A program made the translations under genes and the position numbers. DNA of 64,000 bases. It comes from Draconibacterium orientale (GTDB taxonomy: Bacteria > Bacteroidota > Bacteroidia > Bacteroidales > Prolixibacteraceae). This document shows positions 10,601-18,763 of this stretch, in pieces (within the stretch, counting starts at the first letter, position 1; each line of letters opens with the position of its first letter). The notes under the pieces were generated by a model. That model had not been told where the DNA came from, searched no databases, and saw only the letters and a list, made by a program, of their open reading frames with translations. The stretch covers positions 3,702,501 to 3,766,500 of the forward strand of contig NZ_CP007451.1 in assembly GCF_000626635.1 (NCBI RefSeq), read 5' to 3'.

Positions 10601-10751
10601 CGAAAAAGCCCGGGTATATGTTTCCGGAACCGATGTTTGGGAACACTCAAAAGTATTGTCGGTATTCGACCCCGAGGTTGGAAACAATGCCAGTGCAAGT
10701 TATTATCCGTTCTTCCGCACCTGGTCGCTGGGTCTTAACGTAACATTTTAA
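7650..10751 (+). CDS. SusC-family TonB-dependent outer-membrane transporter (PUL 1)
   Basis: A protein of 1033 residues with a signal peptide ending at SLQAQ. A CarboxypepD_reg-like domain (about 27-115) follows, including GTVSDSDGLPVPGVTVMIKG. Then come a TonB-box-like EEVVAVGYG, the plug domain with IRGFSSVN and SISILKDAAAAAIYG, and a long beta-barrel ending in LGLNVTF. It has no STN domain, consistent with control by the hybrid sensor rather than an anti-sigma factor. It forms a pedal-bin complex with the following SusD, 12 bases downstream, and imports oligosaccharides in a TonB-dependent way. Confidence 0.96.
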   Translation: MKKIFRLFIFMNCLMMFLSPSLQAQNNKLSGTVSDSDGLPVPGVTVMIKGTTNGSITDVDGKYTLDVAADDQTLVFSFVGMTTKEVPVEGKTIIDVTMEQAVIGLEEVVAVGYGVQKKVNLTGAVSSIDGESIVRKASSDVLTAMQGELPGVAVLRSSGQPGAETSGIRIRGFSSVNSTSALVLIDGVEGDLTLVNPNDIESISILKDAAAAAIYGARAAAGVMLITTKSGSKDGEVKVNYNGYYGINVPGIMPERVTAWEEQDMINDSRIASKGSPEWNEEQSSWVANSNFNYRPNISKGRWDYFSATNWVDEGTKDYTTQQSHSVSISGGNRQTNYLLSGGYYTKNGLLKYGPDGYDRYNLRFKLNSEINEYVSVDAQINYTGAFTETNPYGVRSILERLYRIRARQPIYVPEEDINDTPYNGDLQVNPIDLMMNGGITKNRYESYMGKGSVTIQNIVKGLKLKVSASRQNGYYSSQQNRRHLIWYNMTGTGIRFQANNPNSLRKTKNSSFHDNIETLLTYEFSTGKHNFNVLAGTTYENYRKDEISGLAKNLNSNDFFSFNYYDASEPTNTDLSDKIETWAMNSYFGRFNYNYDNRYIFEANVRYDGSSRLAPGNRWEIFPSFSAAWRVTEEDWFDFEPISNLKLRGSWGQLGNGAVLSLYDYIATISSGTQITDAYYYQNELASKSKSWETIETSNIGLDLGFYNNRLSFTGDYYWKFNKNMLAPYQLPSLIGINVPYSNVGELKTWGWEFEVKWQDQINELSYQVALNVSDSQNELVKYEGKNIVTPGTVGLIEGYPLNTIWGYKTDGYWTSRDEYLAYKEANPGYKSFNDSKVAGGDVKYVAQGAPDHEISAGDGTPESPGDLVNLGTSNGRYLFGLNLSAQYKGFDFSAFFQGVGKRTFLVATSTIAPLFQTSTMPWSIHRDYWTEDNQDAYWPRMYDARGNDFNYKPSDKWVQNGAYIRLKNIQVGYTLPINKNIIEKARVYVSGTDVWEHSKVLSVFDPEVGNNASASYYPFFRTWSLGLNVTF

Positions 10752-10763
10752 ATCTTGAAAATC

Positions 10764-12416
10764 ATGAGAAGAATATATTCATTACTACTAATAATTATGT
10801 TGTTCATGGTAAGCTGTGATTTAGACAGGTTACCTGAAACAACATTTTCGGACAGTGCTTTCTGGAAAACAGAAACTGATTTAAGAGGAGCTAATACCCG
10901 CTTGTATAATCAATTAGGAGGTTATTCGCACGATACTCGTTCTGATGAATTAGTAAGGGTTTCACAAGACGGCATTTCAAGTGGAAACTGGACAGTACCT
11001 TCTACATCCGGTTCGTGGAGCAATCCGTATAAAGCAATTTTTACTGCAAATAACATCATTGGTAAAGCGGTAAACGCCGAATTAAGCGAAGCAATAATTA
11101 ATCGTTGGCTTGCTGAAGCTTATTTCTTCAGAGCTTATTTTTATTTCGATTTAGTAAAGAAATATGGTGATGTGCCGTTAATTCTAAAAGCGATTGACGA
11201 TACCAACGATGAACTGCTTTACTCGGCCCGTACTCCACGCGAAGAGGTGATTCAACAATGCTATGATGATCTGGATTTTGCAGCCGACTGGTTACCGGAA
11301 ATTGATGAGCTTACCGGTGCCGACTGGGGCCGCGTTTCACGTTCGGCAGCTCAGGCGCTTAAAGTAAGAGTTGGTTTGTACGAAGGTACATTCTCTAAAT
11401 ACCACAATCTGGGAAGCAACTATCAAAGTCATCTGCAGGAGGCAGTTAGCGCAGCTGAAGCTATCATTACCGAGGATAAGCATTCTTTATATCCTGATTT
11501 TCAGAATCTTTTCCTGTTTGATGGAGAAGGCAGACAAAACAAAGAGAACATTTTTGTTAAAGTATATGGGCCAAACGGCGAAGGTACGGTAACACACAAT
11601 AACAGTCGCCAAATGGAAAATACAGTTTCGGTTACACGCCAAATGGTTGATATGTTTTTGTACAGCGATGGATTGCCAATGGGCAAAACAACGATGAGAG
11701 TATCGCCTGAAACCAGTTTCGATGATGTATTTGAAAACCGCGACCCACGTCTTTCGATGACAGTTTATAAACTAGGTGAAGAAGCTTACAAAGGACCATA
11801 CGTTCCTTTTGAAAATCAACATGGCTATGGTTACTCGCTAAAAAAAGGCTTCCTGGTTTCGGAATGGGAAACCAACAGCCGTGAAACCATTGATAAAATG
11901 TTGATTCGCTATGCCGAAGTATTGATTTCGTATGCTGAAGCACTTTACGAACTAAACGGTTCAATTAGCGATGCCCAGTTAGATTTAACCGTAAATGCAT
12001 TGCGCGAGCGTGTTGGTTTTGATGCTCGTTTAACCAATGCATTTGTAACAGGCAATAACTTATCGATGCTTGATGAGATTCGGCGTGAACGTGGTATCGA
12101 ACTGCTTGATGAAGGTTTCCGCTACAACGATATTATTCGCTGGAAAATAGCTGAAGACGTGTTACCAAAAGCAATAATTGGTGCTAAATATGTTGAAAGC
12201 GAAACATCAAAAGCAAGAGTCGACATTGACAACCGCTTAACCGATGCAAATGGTATGTTAGACGGAGAGCAGGCATACGACCAGGTTGATATGTATGTTA
12301 TTGAAAAAGCGGGAGATCGTAATTTCGATCCCCAAAGAGACTATTTATACCCGGTGCCATTAAACGAAATCTCATTATCGGGTGGTGCTGTTATTCAAAA
12401 TCCTGAATGGGAATAA
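10764..12416 (+). CDS. SusD-family surface glycan-binding lipoprotein (PUL 1)
   Basis: A protein of 550 residues. ATG 10764 is chosen over an in-frame TTG at 10755 because it gives a compact signal ending in MVSC (cysteine 18) followed by an acidic residue, as in surface-exported lipoproteins. RagB/SusD landmarks are visible: FSDSAFWKTETDL near the N terminus, WLAEAYFFRAYFYFDLVKKYGDVPL in the TPR-like helices, IRYAEVLISYAEALYEL, RRERGIELLDEGFRYNDIIRW, and a C-terminal YPVPLNEI. It is the partner lid of the SusC encoded immediately upstream. Confidence 0.96.
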   Translation: MRRIYSLLLIIMLFMVSCDLDRLPETTFSDSAFWKTETDLRGANTRLYNQLGGYSHDTRSDELVRVSQDGISSGNWTVPSTSGSWSNPYKAIFTANNIIGKAVNAELSEAIINRWLAEAYFFRAYFYFDLVKKYGDVPLILKAIDDTNDELLYSARTPREEVIQQCYDDLDFAADWLPEIDELTGADWGRVSRSAAQALKVRVGLYEGTFSKYHNLGSNYQSHLQEAVSAAEAIITEDKHSLYPDFQNLFLFDGEGRQNKENIFVKVYGPNGEGTVTHNNSRQMENTVSVTRQMVDMFLYSDGLPMGKTTMRVSPETSFDDVFENRDPRLSMTVYKLGEEAYKGPYVPFENQHGYGYSLKKGFLVSEWETNSRETIDKMLIRYAEVLISYAEALYELNGSISDAQLDLTVNALRERVGFDARLTNAFVTGNNLSMLDEIRRERGIELLDEGFRYNDIIRWKIAEDVLPKAIIGAKYVESETSKARVDIDNRLTDANGMLDGEQAYDQVDMYVIEKAGDRNFDPQRDYLYPVPLNEISLSGGAVIQNPEWE

Positions 12417-12435
12417 ACTTTAAAAACGATTGATA

Positions 12436-12978
12436 ATGAAAAATATAATATTACTACTTATAGCATTTGTTTCAATTTCAAGCTTATTCGTTAGCTGTGA
12501 TGAAGATGAATGGAGCAATGGCGATCCGGCCTACGATCATGTCTACTATGTTGGATTTGAGGATTGGGCCGACTATAAAAACTCGGTTAAGTTCAATGTA
12601 AATCAAGGTGATACTGTTGGAATACCGGTGCAGTTTTTTAGTGAAAATGCATTAACGGTAGATGTGGTAACTTACTACTATATTGCCGGAGATTTACAGT
12701 TAGGTGTTGATTTCGAGGTGGTTGATGCCAGTGGAAGTGCATTGATACCTGATAGTAACGGTGCTTTTTCTTTAATTTGGCCCGAGGCAACAAAAGGAGT
12801 TCAGCGGGTATATGTAAAGGCTCTTTCAACGGGGGCAACAGGATCATTCCTGGTGCAAACCTTTGATCCTGCCGATGCAGAAGGTATTTCCTATACTAAT
12901 ACTGTAAATAATGTTACCAACGACTACGAGGTAAGAGCGTTTACTCAAAACTATAAGGTCACGGTTAATATAAAGTAA
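12436..12978 (+). CDS. Small surface lipoprotein in the SusE/SusF position
   Basis: A protein of 180 residues. ATG 12436 is preferred to a TTG at 12430. The signal peptide ends in LFVSC (cysteine 21) followed by the acidic stretch DEDEW, which in Bacteroidota favours surface display. The mature part is mostly beta-strand-rich, with no catalytic motif I recognise. Its position directly after SusD and before a strong terminator is that of a surface glycan-binding protein. I do not recognise the family, so the binding role is inferred from context. Confidence 0.7.
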   Translation: MKNIILLLIAFVSISSLFVSCDEDEWSNGDPAYDHVYYVGFEDWADYKNSVKFNVNQGDTVGIPVQFFSENALTVDVVTYYYIAGDLQLGVDFEVVDASGSALIPDSNGAFSLIWPEATKGVQRVYVKALSTGATGSFLVQTFDPADAEGISYTNTVNNVTNDYEVRAFTQNYKVTVNIK

Positions 12979-12997
12979 TTTACGTGAGCGATTTTTT

Positions 12998-13035
12998 AAA
13001 TAAAGGGAAGTAGTGTGTACTTCCCTTTATTTTTT
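12998..13035 (+). terminator. Perfect intrinsic terminator inside PUL 1
   Basis: AAATAAAGGGAAGTA (12998-13012) is fully complementary to 13018-13032 around a five-base loop GTGTG, and the downstream arm runs into a T-tract to 13035. It separates the GH2-GH88-SusC-SusD-lipoprotein unit from the GH2 and lyase genes. These need either readthrough or their own promoter; no TAnnTTTG was found in the 29 bases before the next start. Confidence 0.9.
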
Positions 13036-13064
13036 ATGATTGAATACGAATTTGAACTGTAATT

Positions 13065-15677
13065 ATGAAATCAAAATTTTTCTTAATATGTCTGATTCTT
13101 GTGTTGGGAAAAAGTTATGGACAGCGCATTATCAGGACTGAAAACAGCGGTTGGACATTCACTTCAAGCCTGAACGCTGAAGAGCGCAAAGTTGTTAACC
13201 TGCCACATACCTGGAATGCTGAAGATGCCATTACCAAAGGCGGGGATTATTACCGGGGTGTGGCGACCTACCAAAAAAATATTTTTGTAGGAGAGGAGTG
13301 GAAAGACAAACGTTTGTATTTAAAGTTTGAAGGGGTTAACCAGGTTGCCAGTCTTTTTCTGAATGACAAATTGGTGGGCAAACATATCGGAGGTTACACC
13401 GGCTTTGTTTTTGATATTTCCGATTTTGTAACAATTGGCAGTAATAACCATATTCGTTTAGAGTGTGACAACAGTTATAATGCCGATGTGCCGCCACTTT
13501 CTGCTGATTTCACTTTTTACGGTGGTGCTTATCGCGATGTATACCTCGTTGTAACTAATCCTGTACATTTTTCATTGGAAGATGGGGCAGGTCTTTTAAT
13601 TCGTACACCAGAGCTTAGTGAAAATAATGCAAAAGTACATCTGACAAGCAATGTGAAGAATTATCTTCCGAAACAGGCGAATGTAATGGCAGATTTGACA
13701 ATATTCTCTCCTGATAATAAGATCGCTTATTCAGGAAGTAAAAGCCTTAACCTGGCCGGAACAGATGTAAACAAGGTTGATTTCGAGTTTAACGTGGACA
13801 ATCCTGACCTGTGGAGCCCCGAGTCGCCAAATTTATACCGTGCCGAACTTAAATTAATTGATATGGGGACACAGGACACACTGGATGCTGTGTCTGAAGA
13901 TTTTGGTTGCCGATGGTTTTCTGTCGACCCGGAAAAAGGATTTTTTCTCAATGGTAAGGCTTACCGCTTAATGGGAGTAAGCAGGCATCAGGATTATGCA
14001 GGTTTGGGAAATGCTTTACCCAATAAAATTCATGAAACGGATTTGAAAATGATAAAGGATATGGGGAGCAATTTTATTCGCCTGGCGCATTATCCGCAAG
14101 ATCCGGCTGTTTATGAATGGTGCGATAAGCTCGGAATAATTGTTTGGAGCGAGATCCCAATTGTTAATCAAATTACCGAGAGTCCTTCGTTTTTTGAAAA
14201 CTGTCTGCAAATGCAAAAGGAGAACGTTTTACAAAATATCAATCATCCATCGGTGATGATGTGGGGATATATGAACGAAGTATTTCTGCGCTTACCTTTT
14301 AACAGGCAAACAACGCAACAGGAAAAAGATAAATATGTTGAGGCAGCTGTAGAACTTGCCAGGCAGTTAAACCAGGAAACAAAAGATTTGGATCCATCAC
14401 GCCTGACTGTTATGGCGTTACACCAGAGCCAATTATACAACACGAGCGGAATTGCCGATATACCTGATATTATTGGATGGAACCTGTATATGGGCTGGTA
14501 TGGCGGTAAGATGGAACAACTGGGTGAGTTTTTGGATAAAGAACATCGTGAGCATCCGAAACGACCGGTATTAATTTCGGAGTATGGTCCCGGTGCTGAT
14601 ATTCGCATTCAAACAGATAATCCTTATGCCTGGGATTACAGCGAGGCCTACCAGATTGACATGCACGCGAGTTATGTAGATCAGGTTTTTGAAAGACCCT
14701 ATGTAGTAGGAATGGCTGCCTGGAATTTTGCAGACTTTGGCTCTGCTTCCCGGGTCGACGCAATTCCGGCAATTAACCAGAAGGGCCTTTTAACATTCGA
14801 TAGAATACCCAAAGACATCTATTACTATTACCAGAGCAGATTGCTTCAGAAACCGTTTGTTTACTTATCCGGCGAGCACCGTCAAACTTATTATTGCAAA
14901 GAGGACAGTACGGGGATGGGTACCGTAAACCTTTACTTGTTTTCAAACTGCGAAAACGTACATCTTGTTATTGACGGAAAGGACGAATTTACAACCGTGC
15001 CGGAAAATGGCGTTTCACGATTAAAATTGCAATTGGATGAGGGCACACATACAGTTACTGCAAGTGCTGATGGTGAAAGTTTTAGCCGCCAATTGGATGT
15101 GAAATTTCGTTCGAACTTACTGAACGGCATCGACATAGAGCCACTGGCCGTGAATGTAGGGTCGCTTTGCGATTTTACCTCCGACATTACCAACGAAACC
15201 TGGATTGCAGACCAACCATATACGGCCGGTGGCTGGGGGTATGTCGATGGAGAGGTGTATCAAAAATCTAGAGGCAGGGTACAGGGAACCGATCAGGATA
15301 TTAAAGGTACAAGCGAAGATCCGCTTTATCAGACGATGCGGGAAGGACTGACAAACTATAGGTTTGATGTAAAGCCCGGCGTATATCGAATAAGCTTATT
15401 GATGACTGATCCTAATGGTGCTTCGGGTGAAAGATTAGTGTATGATTTGGGACAAAACCAGAACATGAGCAAATCTTCTCAACGCCGATTTAATATTCTT
15501 GTTAATGGTAAACCGGTATCTAATAAGTTAGATCTGGCGGGAACGTATGGATACAATTACGGAGTAAACCTAGATTTTGTAGTTGAAACCCGCGATGGAA
15601 TAAACATTCAATTTGAATCAATTGAAGGAAAACCGGTTCTGTCTGCAATCAGGATTAAAAAAGAAAGTGGACAATAG
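13065..15677 (+). CDS. GH2-family beta-glycosidase with C-terminal malectin-like domain
   Basis: A protein of 870 residues with a signal peptide ending near GKSYG. It has the GH2 jelly-roll (about 25-175), Ig-like domain (to about 285) and TIM barrel. The acid/base Glu is at 405 in WGYMNEV and the nucleophile Glu at 506 in ISEYGPG. After the barrel come an Ig-like module and, from about 705, a malectin/CBM57-like region (TNETWIADQPYTAGGWGY then YRFDVKPGVYRISLLM). This extra module is absent from the first GH2 in the locus, so the two probably act on different linkages or at different places. GH2 enzymes of this architecture are often beta-galactosidases or beta-glucuronidases. Confidence 0.9.
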   Translation: MKSKFFLICLILVLGKSYGQRIIRTENSGWTFTSSLNAEERKVVNLPHTWNAEDAITKGGDYYRGVATYQKNIFVGEEWKDKRLYLKFEGVNQVASLFLNDKLVGKHIGGYTGFVFDISDFVTIGSNNHIRLECDNSYNADVPPLSADFTFYGGAYRDVYLVVTNPVHFSLEDGAGLLIRTPELSENNAKVHLTSNVKNYLPKQANVMADLTIFSPDNKIAYSGSKSLNLAGTDVNKVDFEFNVDNPDLWSPESPNLYRAELKLIDMGTQDTLDAVSEDFGCRWFSVDPEKGFFLNGKAYRLMGVSRHQDYAGLGNALPNKIHETDLKMIKDMGSNFIRLAHYPQDPAVYEWCDKLGIIVWSEIPIVNQITESPSFFENCLQMQKENVLQNINHPSVMMWGYMNEVFLRLPFNRQTTQQEKDKYVEAAVELARQLNQETKDLDPSRLTVMALHQSQLYNTSGIADIPDIIGWNLYMGWYGGKMEQLGEFLDKEHREHPKRPVLISEYGPGADIRIQTDNPYAWDYSEAYQIDMHASYVDQVFERPYVVGMAAWNFADFGSASRVDAIPAINQKGLLTFDRIPKDIYYYYQSRLLQKPFVYLSGEHRQTYYCKEDSTGMGTVNLYLFSNCENVHLVIDGKDEFTTVPENGVSRLKLQLDEGTHTVTASADGESFSRQLDVKFRSNLLNGIDIEPLAVNVGSLCDFTSDITNETWIADQPYTAGGWGYVDGEVYQKSRGRVQGTDQDIKGTSEDPLYQTMREGLTNYRFDVKPGVYRISLLMTDPNGASGERLVYDLGQNQNMSKSSQRRFNILVNGKPVSNKLDLAGTYGYNYGVNLDFVVETRDGINIQFESIEGKPVLSAIRIKKESGQ

Positions 15678-15740
15678 GAATAATATTTAACTACAAACCA
15701 AGCAATATAGAACTAGTTCAAAACCAATAGATGTAATATT

Positions 15741-17507
15741 ATGAAGAAAACTCTAACTCTCATTATAGCAATATTTTCCTGTTCGTTTTTTGTCAATGGT
15801 CAGGCTCCTGCTGCTTTCAATCACCCCGGGGTGTTAAGTAGCCAATCGGAGCTCGATAGCCTGAATGCAAAAGTAGCTTTGAACAGTGCTTCTCCAATTG
15901 TGGCCGGTTATAAAATACTGGCAAACGAAAACCTTGGAGATTTAAGCTATTCTCCAACTCCATATGCTGATGTTTATGTAATTGGTTCGGGCAGTTGTCC
16001 CGAAGAAAAAGCATTTCGCCAGGATGCTCATGCACTTTATATTCATGCCCTTAAATGGGTGGCAACCGGAAGCGAAGAGCACAGGGATAAAGCCATTGAA
16101 ATTGCTGATGTTTGGGCAGAAACATTTGAACGTATCATTCCTGAACAGAATAAGCCCAACCAGTCAACTCTTGAAGCATCGTGGGCATTGCCTATTTGGG
16201 TTGCCGGGGCCGAAATCCTGAAATATTATAATGACGGAGTGTCCGGTTGGTCGTCGACAAATTTTGATGGTTTTGTTCGCGAAGTTTTGATTTATGTAAA
16301 CGGCAACATTTATCAAACAGCAAACTGGTTAATCTCGAAAGATCTTTCGTTAATGGCGGCAGGTGTTTTTTTAAACGACAAAGATATTTACAACCAGGGA
16401 TATAACCATGTTACAGGTCAGATCGACGCTATTACTGTTAACGGGGAAATACCGGAACTAATGCGTGACTTTGTACACTCGCAGTACGTGTTGATTGGTT
16501 TGGCTCAATGTGCTGAAATTGCCTGGCAGCAAAACAACAGTAGCCTGTTTACCCGGTCGAATGCGAGATTAAAAACCGGAGCCGAAGCTTATGTGCAAAG
16601 CGTGATGGGGATAATTCAACCCAACTATTTTTCAAGTTCCGATTGGGCAAGAAAAAGTGCACCCTACGAAATTCTTCTGAACAGATATACTAAACTTGGA
16701 ATGGATGTGCCAAACGTTCAGAGTTACGTGCAAAGCTATAACCGCCCTGAAAATGGCAGCGAAGATCATTTTGTTGGCTGGTTGTCGGCAACACATGCCA
16801 TAGAAATATCAGGAGAAAGCTCCAACAATGTTCCCGGAAATGTTGCCTATCAAAAAGAAGTTCTTGCCAGCAGCGAACCTCAACTCGAAAATCCGGCAAC
16901 ATCGGTAAACGATAATAATGTTTATTCGCGTTGGTCGGCAAGCGGTTTTCCGCAATCGATCGAAATTGATTTGGGCTCAGCTCAACTAATCAATAAAACC
17001 GAAGTTATGTGCTACAATAACCGTGCGTACCAATTCGTAATCGAGACTAGAATTGCCAGTACCGATAGTTGGGAACTTGCTGTTGACCGTTCGGGAAATA
17101 CAACACCCGGAGCAGTAGACTCGCCCATTACCGACGAATTTGAGCCTTTGGAAGCCAGATATGTTCGCCTTACCGTTTCTGGTGCAGACAACTATACCGG
17201 AGATTGGGTCAGTATCTCCGAACTAAGGATTTTTGGCCCTGACGATACTACGACAGGTACTCGCGAATCGGATCTGGTGTCGAATTTATACCCGAACCCT
17301 GTTAAGGGCCTCTTAAATATCAGTGCTCAATTGCCAATTCGTTCCATTAGTATTTATAACCTGTCGGGGCAGATAATGGCCGCACAAACCGATATCAACT
17401 CGCGAACAGCACAATTCGATCTTTCGTCGTTCTCTGCGGGTACTTACATCTACCGCCTGAATGATAATAAAGGCAAACAAAAATCAGGATTATTGATTAA
17501 GGAATAG
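15741..17507 (+). CDS. Alginate-lyase-superfamily protein with CBM32-like and T9SS domains
   Basis: A secreted protein of 588 residues. After the signal peptide (FFVNGQ), residues about 25-375 form an all-alpha alginate-lyase-type domain (PF05426-like) with QDAHALYIHALKW, ASWALPIWVAGAEIL and MRDFVHSQYVLIGLAQ; His 246 in RDFVHSQ is a candidate catalytic residue. Residues about 380-500 form an F5/8-type C (CBM32-like) domain (YSRWSASGFPQSIEIDLG, ARYVRLTVSG). The last 80 residues are a type IX secretion sorting domain (LYPNPVKGLLNI, GTYIYRLND). It is the only T9SS-tagged protein in the window and would be exported across the outer membrane. The lyase family (PL5-, PL38- or other) is not resolved. 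Confidence 0.82.
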   Translation: MKKTLTLIIAIFSCSFFVNGQAPAAFNHPGVLSSQSELDSLNAKVALNSASPIVAGYKILANENLGDLSYSPTPYADVYVIGSGSCPEEKAFRQDAHALYIHALKWVATGSEEHRDKAIEIADVWAETFERIIPEQNKPNQSTLEASWALPIWVAGAEILKYYNDGVSGWSSTNFDGFVREVLIYVNGNIYQTANWLISKDLSLMAAGVFLNDKDIYNQGYNHVTGQIDAITVNGEIPELMRDFVHSQYVLIGLAQCAEIAWQQNNSSLFTRSNARLKTGAEAYVQSVMGIIQPNYFSSSDWARKSAPYEILLNRYTKLGMDVPNVQSYVQSYNRPENGSEDHFVGWLSATHAIEISGESSNNVPGNVAYQKEVLASSEPQLENPATSVNDNNVYSRWSASGFPQSIEIDLGSAQLINKTEVMCYNNRAYQFVIETRIASTDSWELAVDRSGNTTPGAVDSPITDEFEPLEARYVRLTVSGADNYTGDWVSISELRIFGPDDTTTGTRESDLVSNLYPNPVKGLLNISAQLPIRSISIYNLSGQIMAAQTDINSRTAQFDLSSFSAGTYIYRLNDNKGKQKSGLLIKE

Positions 17508-17576
17508 GAGACAGCAATATTGAAAGAAACTGAGTATCGAAGTTATTCATTAGTTTTAAAATTCTAAAAACCAACT

Positions 17577-18758
17577 ATGAAACAAATACATCTAATAGTT
17601 TTTCTTTTCGTGGCAAGCCTTATTGCCGCTTGTTCAAACGAAAGGCCGATAATAGAACAACGGGTGATCAATAATATTGAAAAAGAAACGATCCATTTGG
17701 CGGATTCTTTTCTTCTTGCAGAACCGGTAACGGTTACCTCATTTGCCAGCGAACGCAGTGCAGGAGGCATTCATGATTTTTATTCTGAAGGTGATTACTG
17801 GTGGCCCGATCCCGAAAATCCGGAGGGTCCTTATATTCGTAAAGACGGTCAAAGCAATCCGGGTAATTTTTCGGAACACCGAAAAGCGATGATTCGGATG
17901 AGTGAAGAAGTTTCAACATTAACTTCGGCCTGGATGCTTACTTCAGAAAAGAAATACGCTGATAAAGCATTGGAGCATTTAAAGGCCTGGTTTGTTGATA
18001 CAACTACCCTGATGAACCCGAATATGTTATACGCACAGGCAATTTGGGGGCGTTATACCGGTCGTGGAATTGGACTTATTGACGCCTATCATTTGGTTGA
18101 AGTAGCACAGTCGGCCTATGTCTTAATTGAGAAAAAAGGTATTAGTGCCGATGACGGAGAAAAAATAAAAGCCTGGTTTGCTGCTTTTCTCGACTGGATG
18201 ACAACTCATCCGTACGGAATTGCTGAGATGAATGCCAAAAATAACCATGGAACTTGCTGGGCGGTTACAGCCGGAATGTTTGCGAAACTTGTTGACAACA
18301 AGGAGCAGCTCCTTTTTTGCAGAGACCGGTTTAAAAATGTACTGCTTCCTAATCAGATGGCTGCCGACGGAAGTTTCCCGCTCGAACTCGAACGTACAAA
18401 ACCTTACGGTTACTCCCTGTTTAATATGGATGCAATGGCCAATCTCGCCGAAATACTCTCGGTTCCTAACGATGATTTATGGCAGTTTACTACCAGTGAT
18501 GGCCGTTCGCTACAAAAGGGAATGGAGTTTTTATTTCCTTACATTAGCGATAAAAACAGCTGGCCGTTTGCAAAAGATATTTACATCTGGGATGAATGGC
18601 CGGTTCGCCAATCGTGCCTGCTTTTTACCGGAATTGCTTACCAGCAAGAAGAGTATATAGACACTTTTTTGAAATTACCGGCTTATTCTACAAACGACGA
18701 AGTAATCAGGAATTTGCCGGTTAGGCATCCGGTTATTTGGCTTGCAAATCAACGGTAG
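17577..18758 (+). CDS. Alginate-lyase-family (PL38-like) polysaccharide lyase, lipoprotein
   Basis: A lipoprotein of 393 residues (cysteine 19 in LIAAC). The single all-alpha domain matches the PF05426 alginate lyase fold, with GDYWWPDPENPEGPYIRKDG, WFVDTTTLMNPNMLYAQAIWG, NAKNNHGTCWAV (Asn 222-Asn 223-His 224) and DGSFPLELERTKPYGYS. The segments resemble Bacteroidota proteins placed in PL38, whose characterised members cleave uronic-acid polymers; the subfamily call is from memory of motifs. It would produce unsaturated oligosaccharides for GH88. Its stop lies five bases from the stop of the convergent hybrid regulator. Confidence 0.82.
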   Translation: MKQIHLIVFLFVASLIAACSNERPIIEQRVINNIEKETIHLADSFLLAEPVTVTSFASERSAGGIHDFYSEGDYWWPDPENPEGPYIRKDGQSNPGNFSEHRKAMIRMSEEVSTLTSAWMLTSEKKYADKALEHLKAWFVDTTTLMNPNMLYAQAIWGRYTGRGIGLIDAYHLVEVAQSAYVLIEKKGISADDGEKIKAWFAAFLDWMTTHPYGIAEMNAKNNHGTCWAVTAGMFAKLVDNKEQLLFCRDRFKNVLLPNQMAADGSFPLELERTKPYGYSLFNMDAMANLAEILSVPNDDLWQFTTSDGRSLQKGMEFLFPYISDKNSWPFAKDIYIWDEWPVRQSCLLFTGIAYQQEEYIDTFLKLPAYSTNDEVIRNLPVRHPVIWLANQR

Positions 18759-18763
18759 GAACG

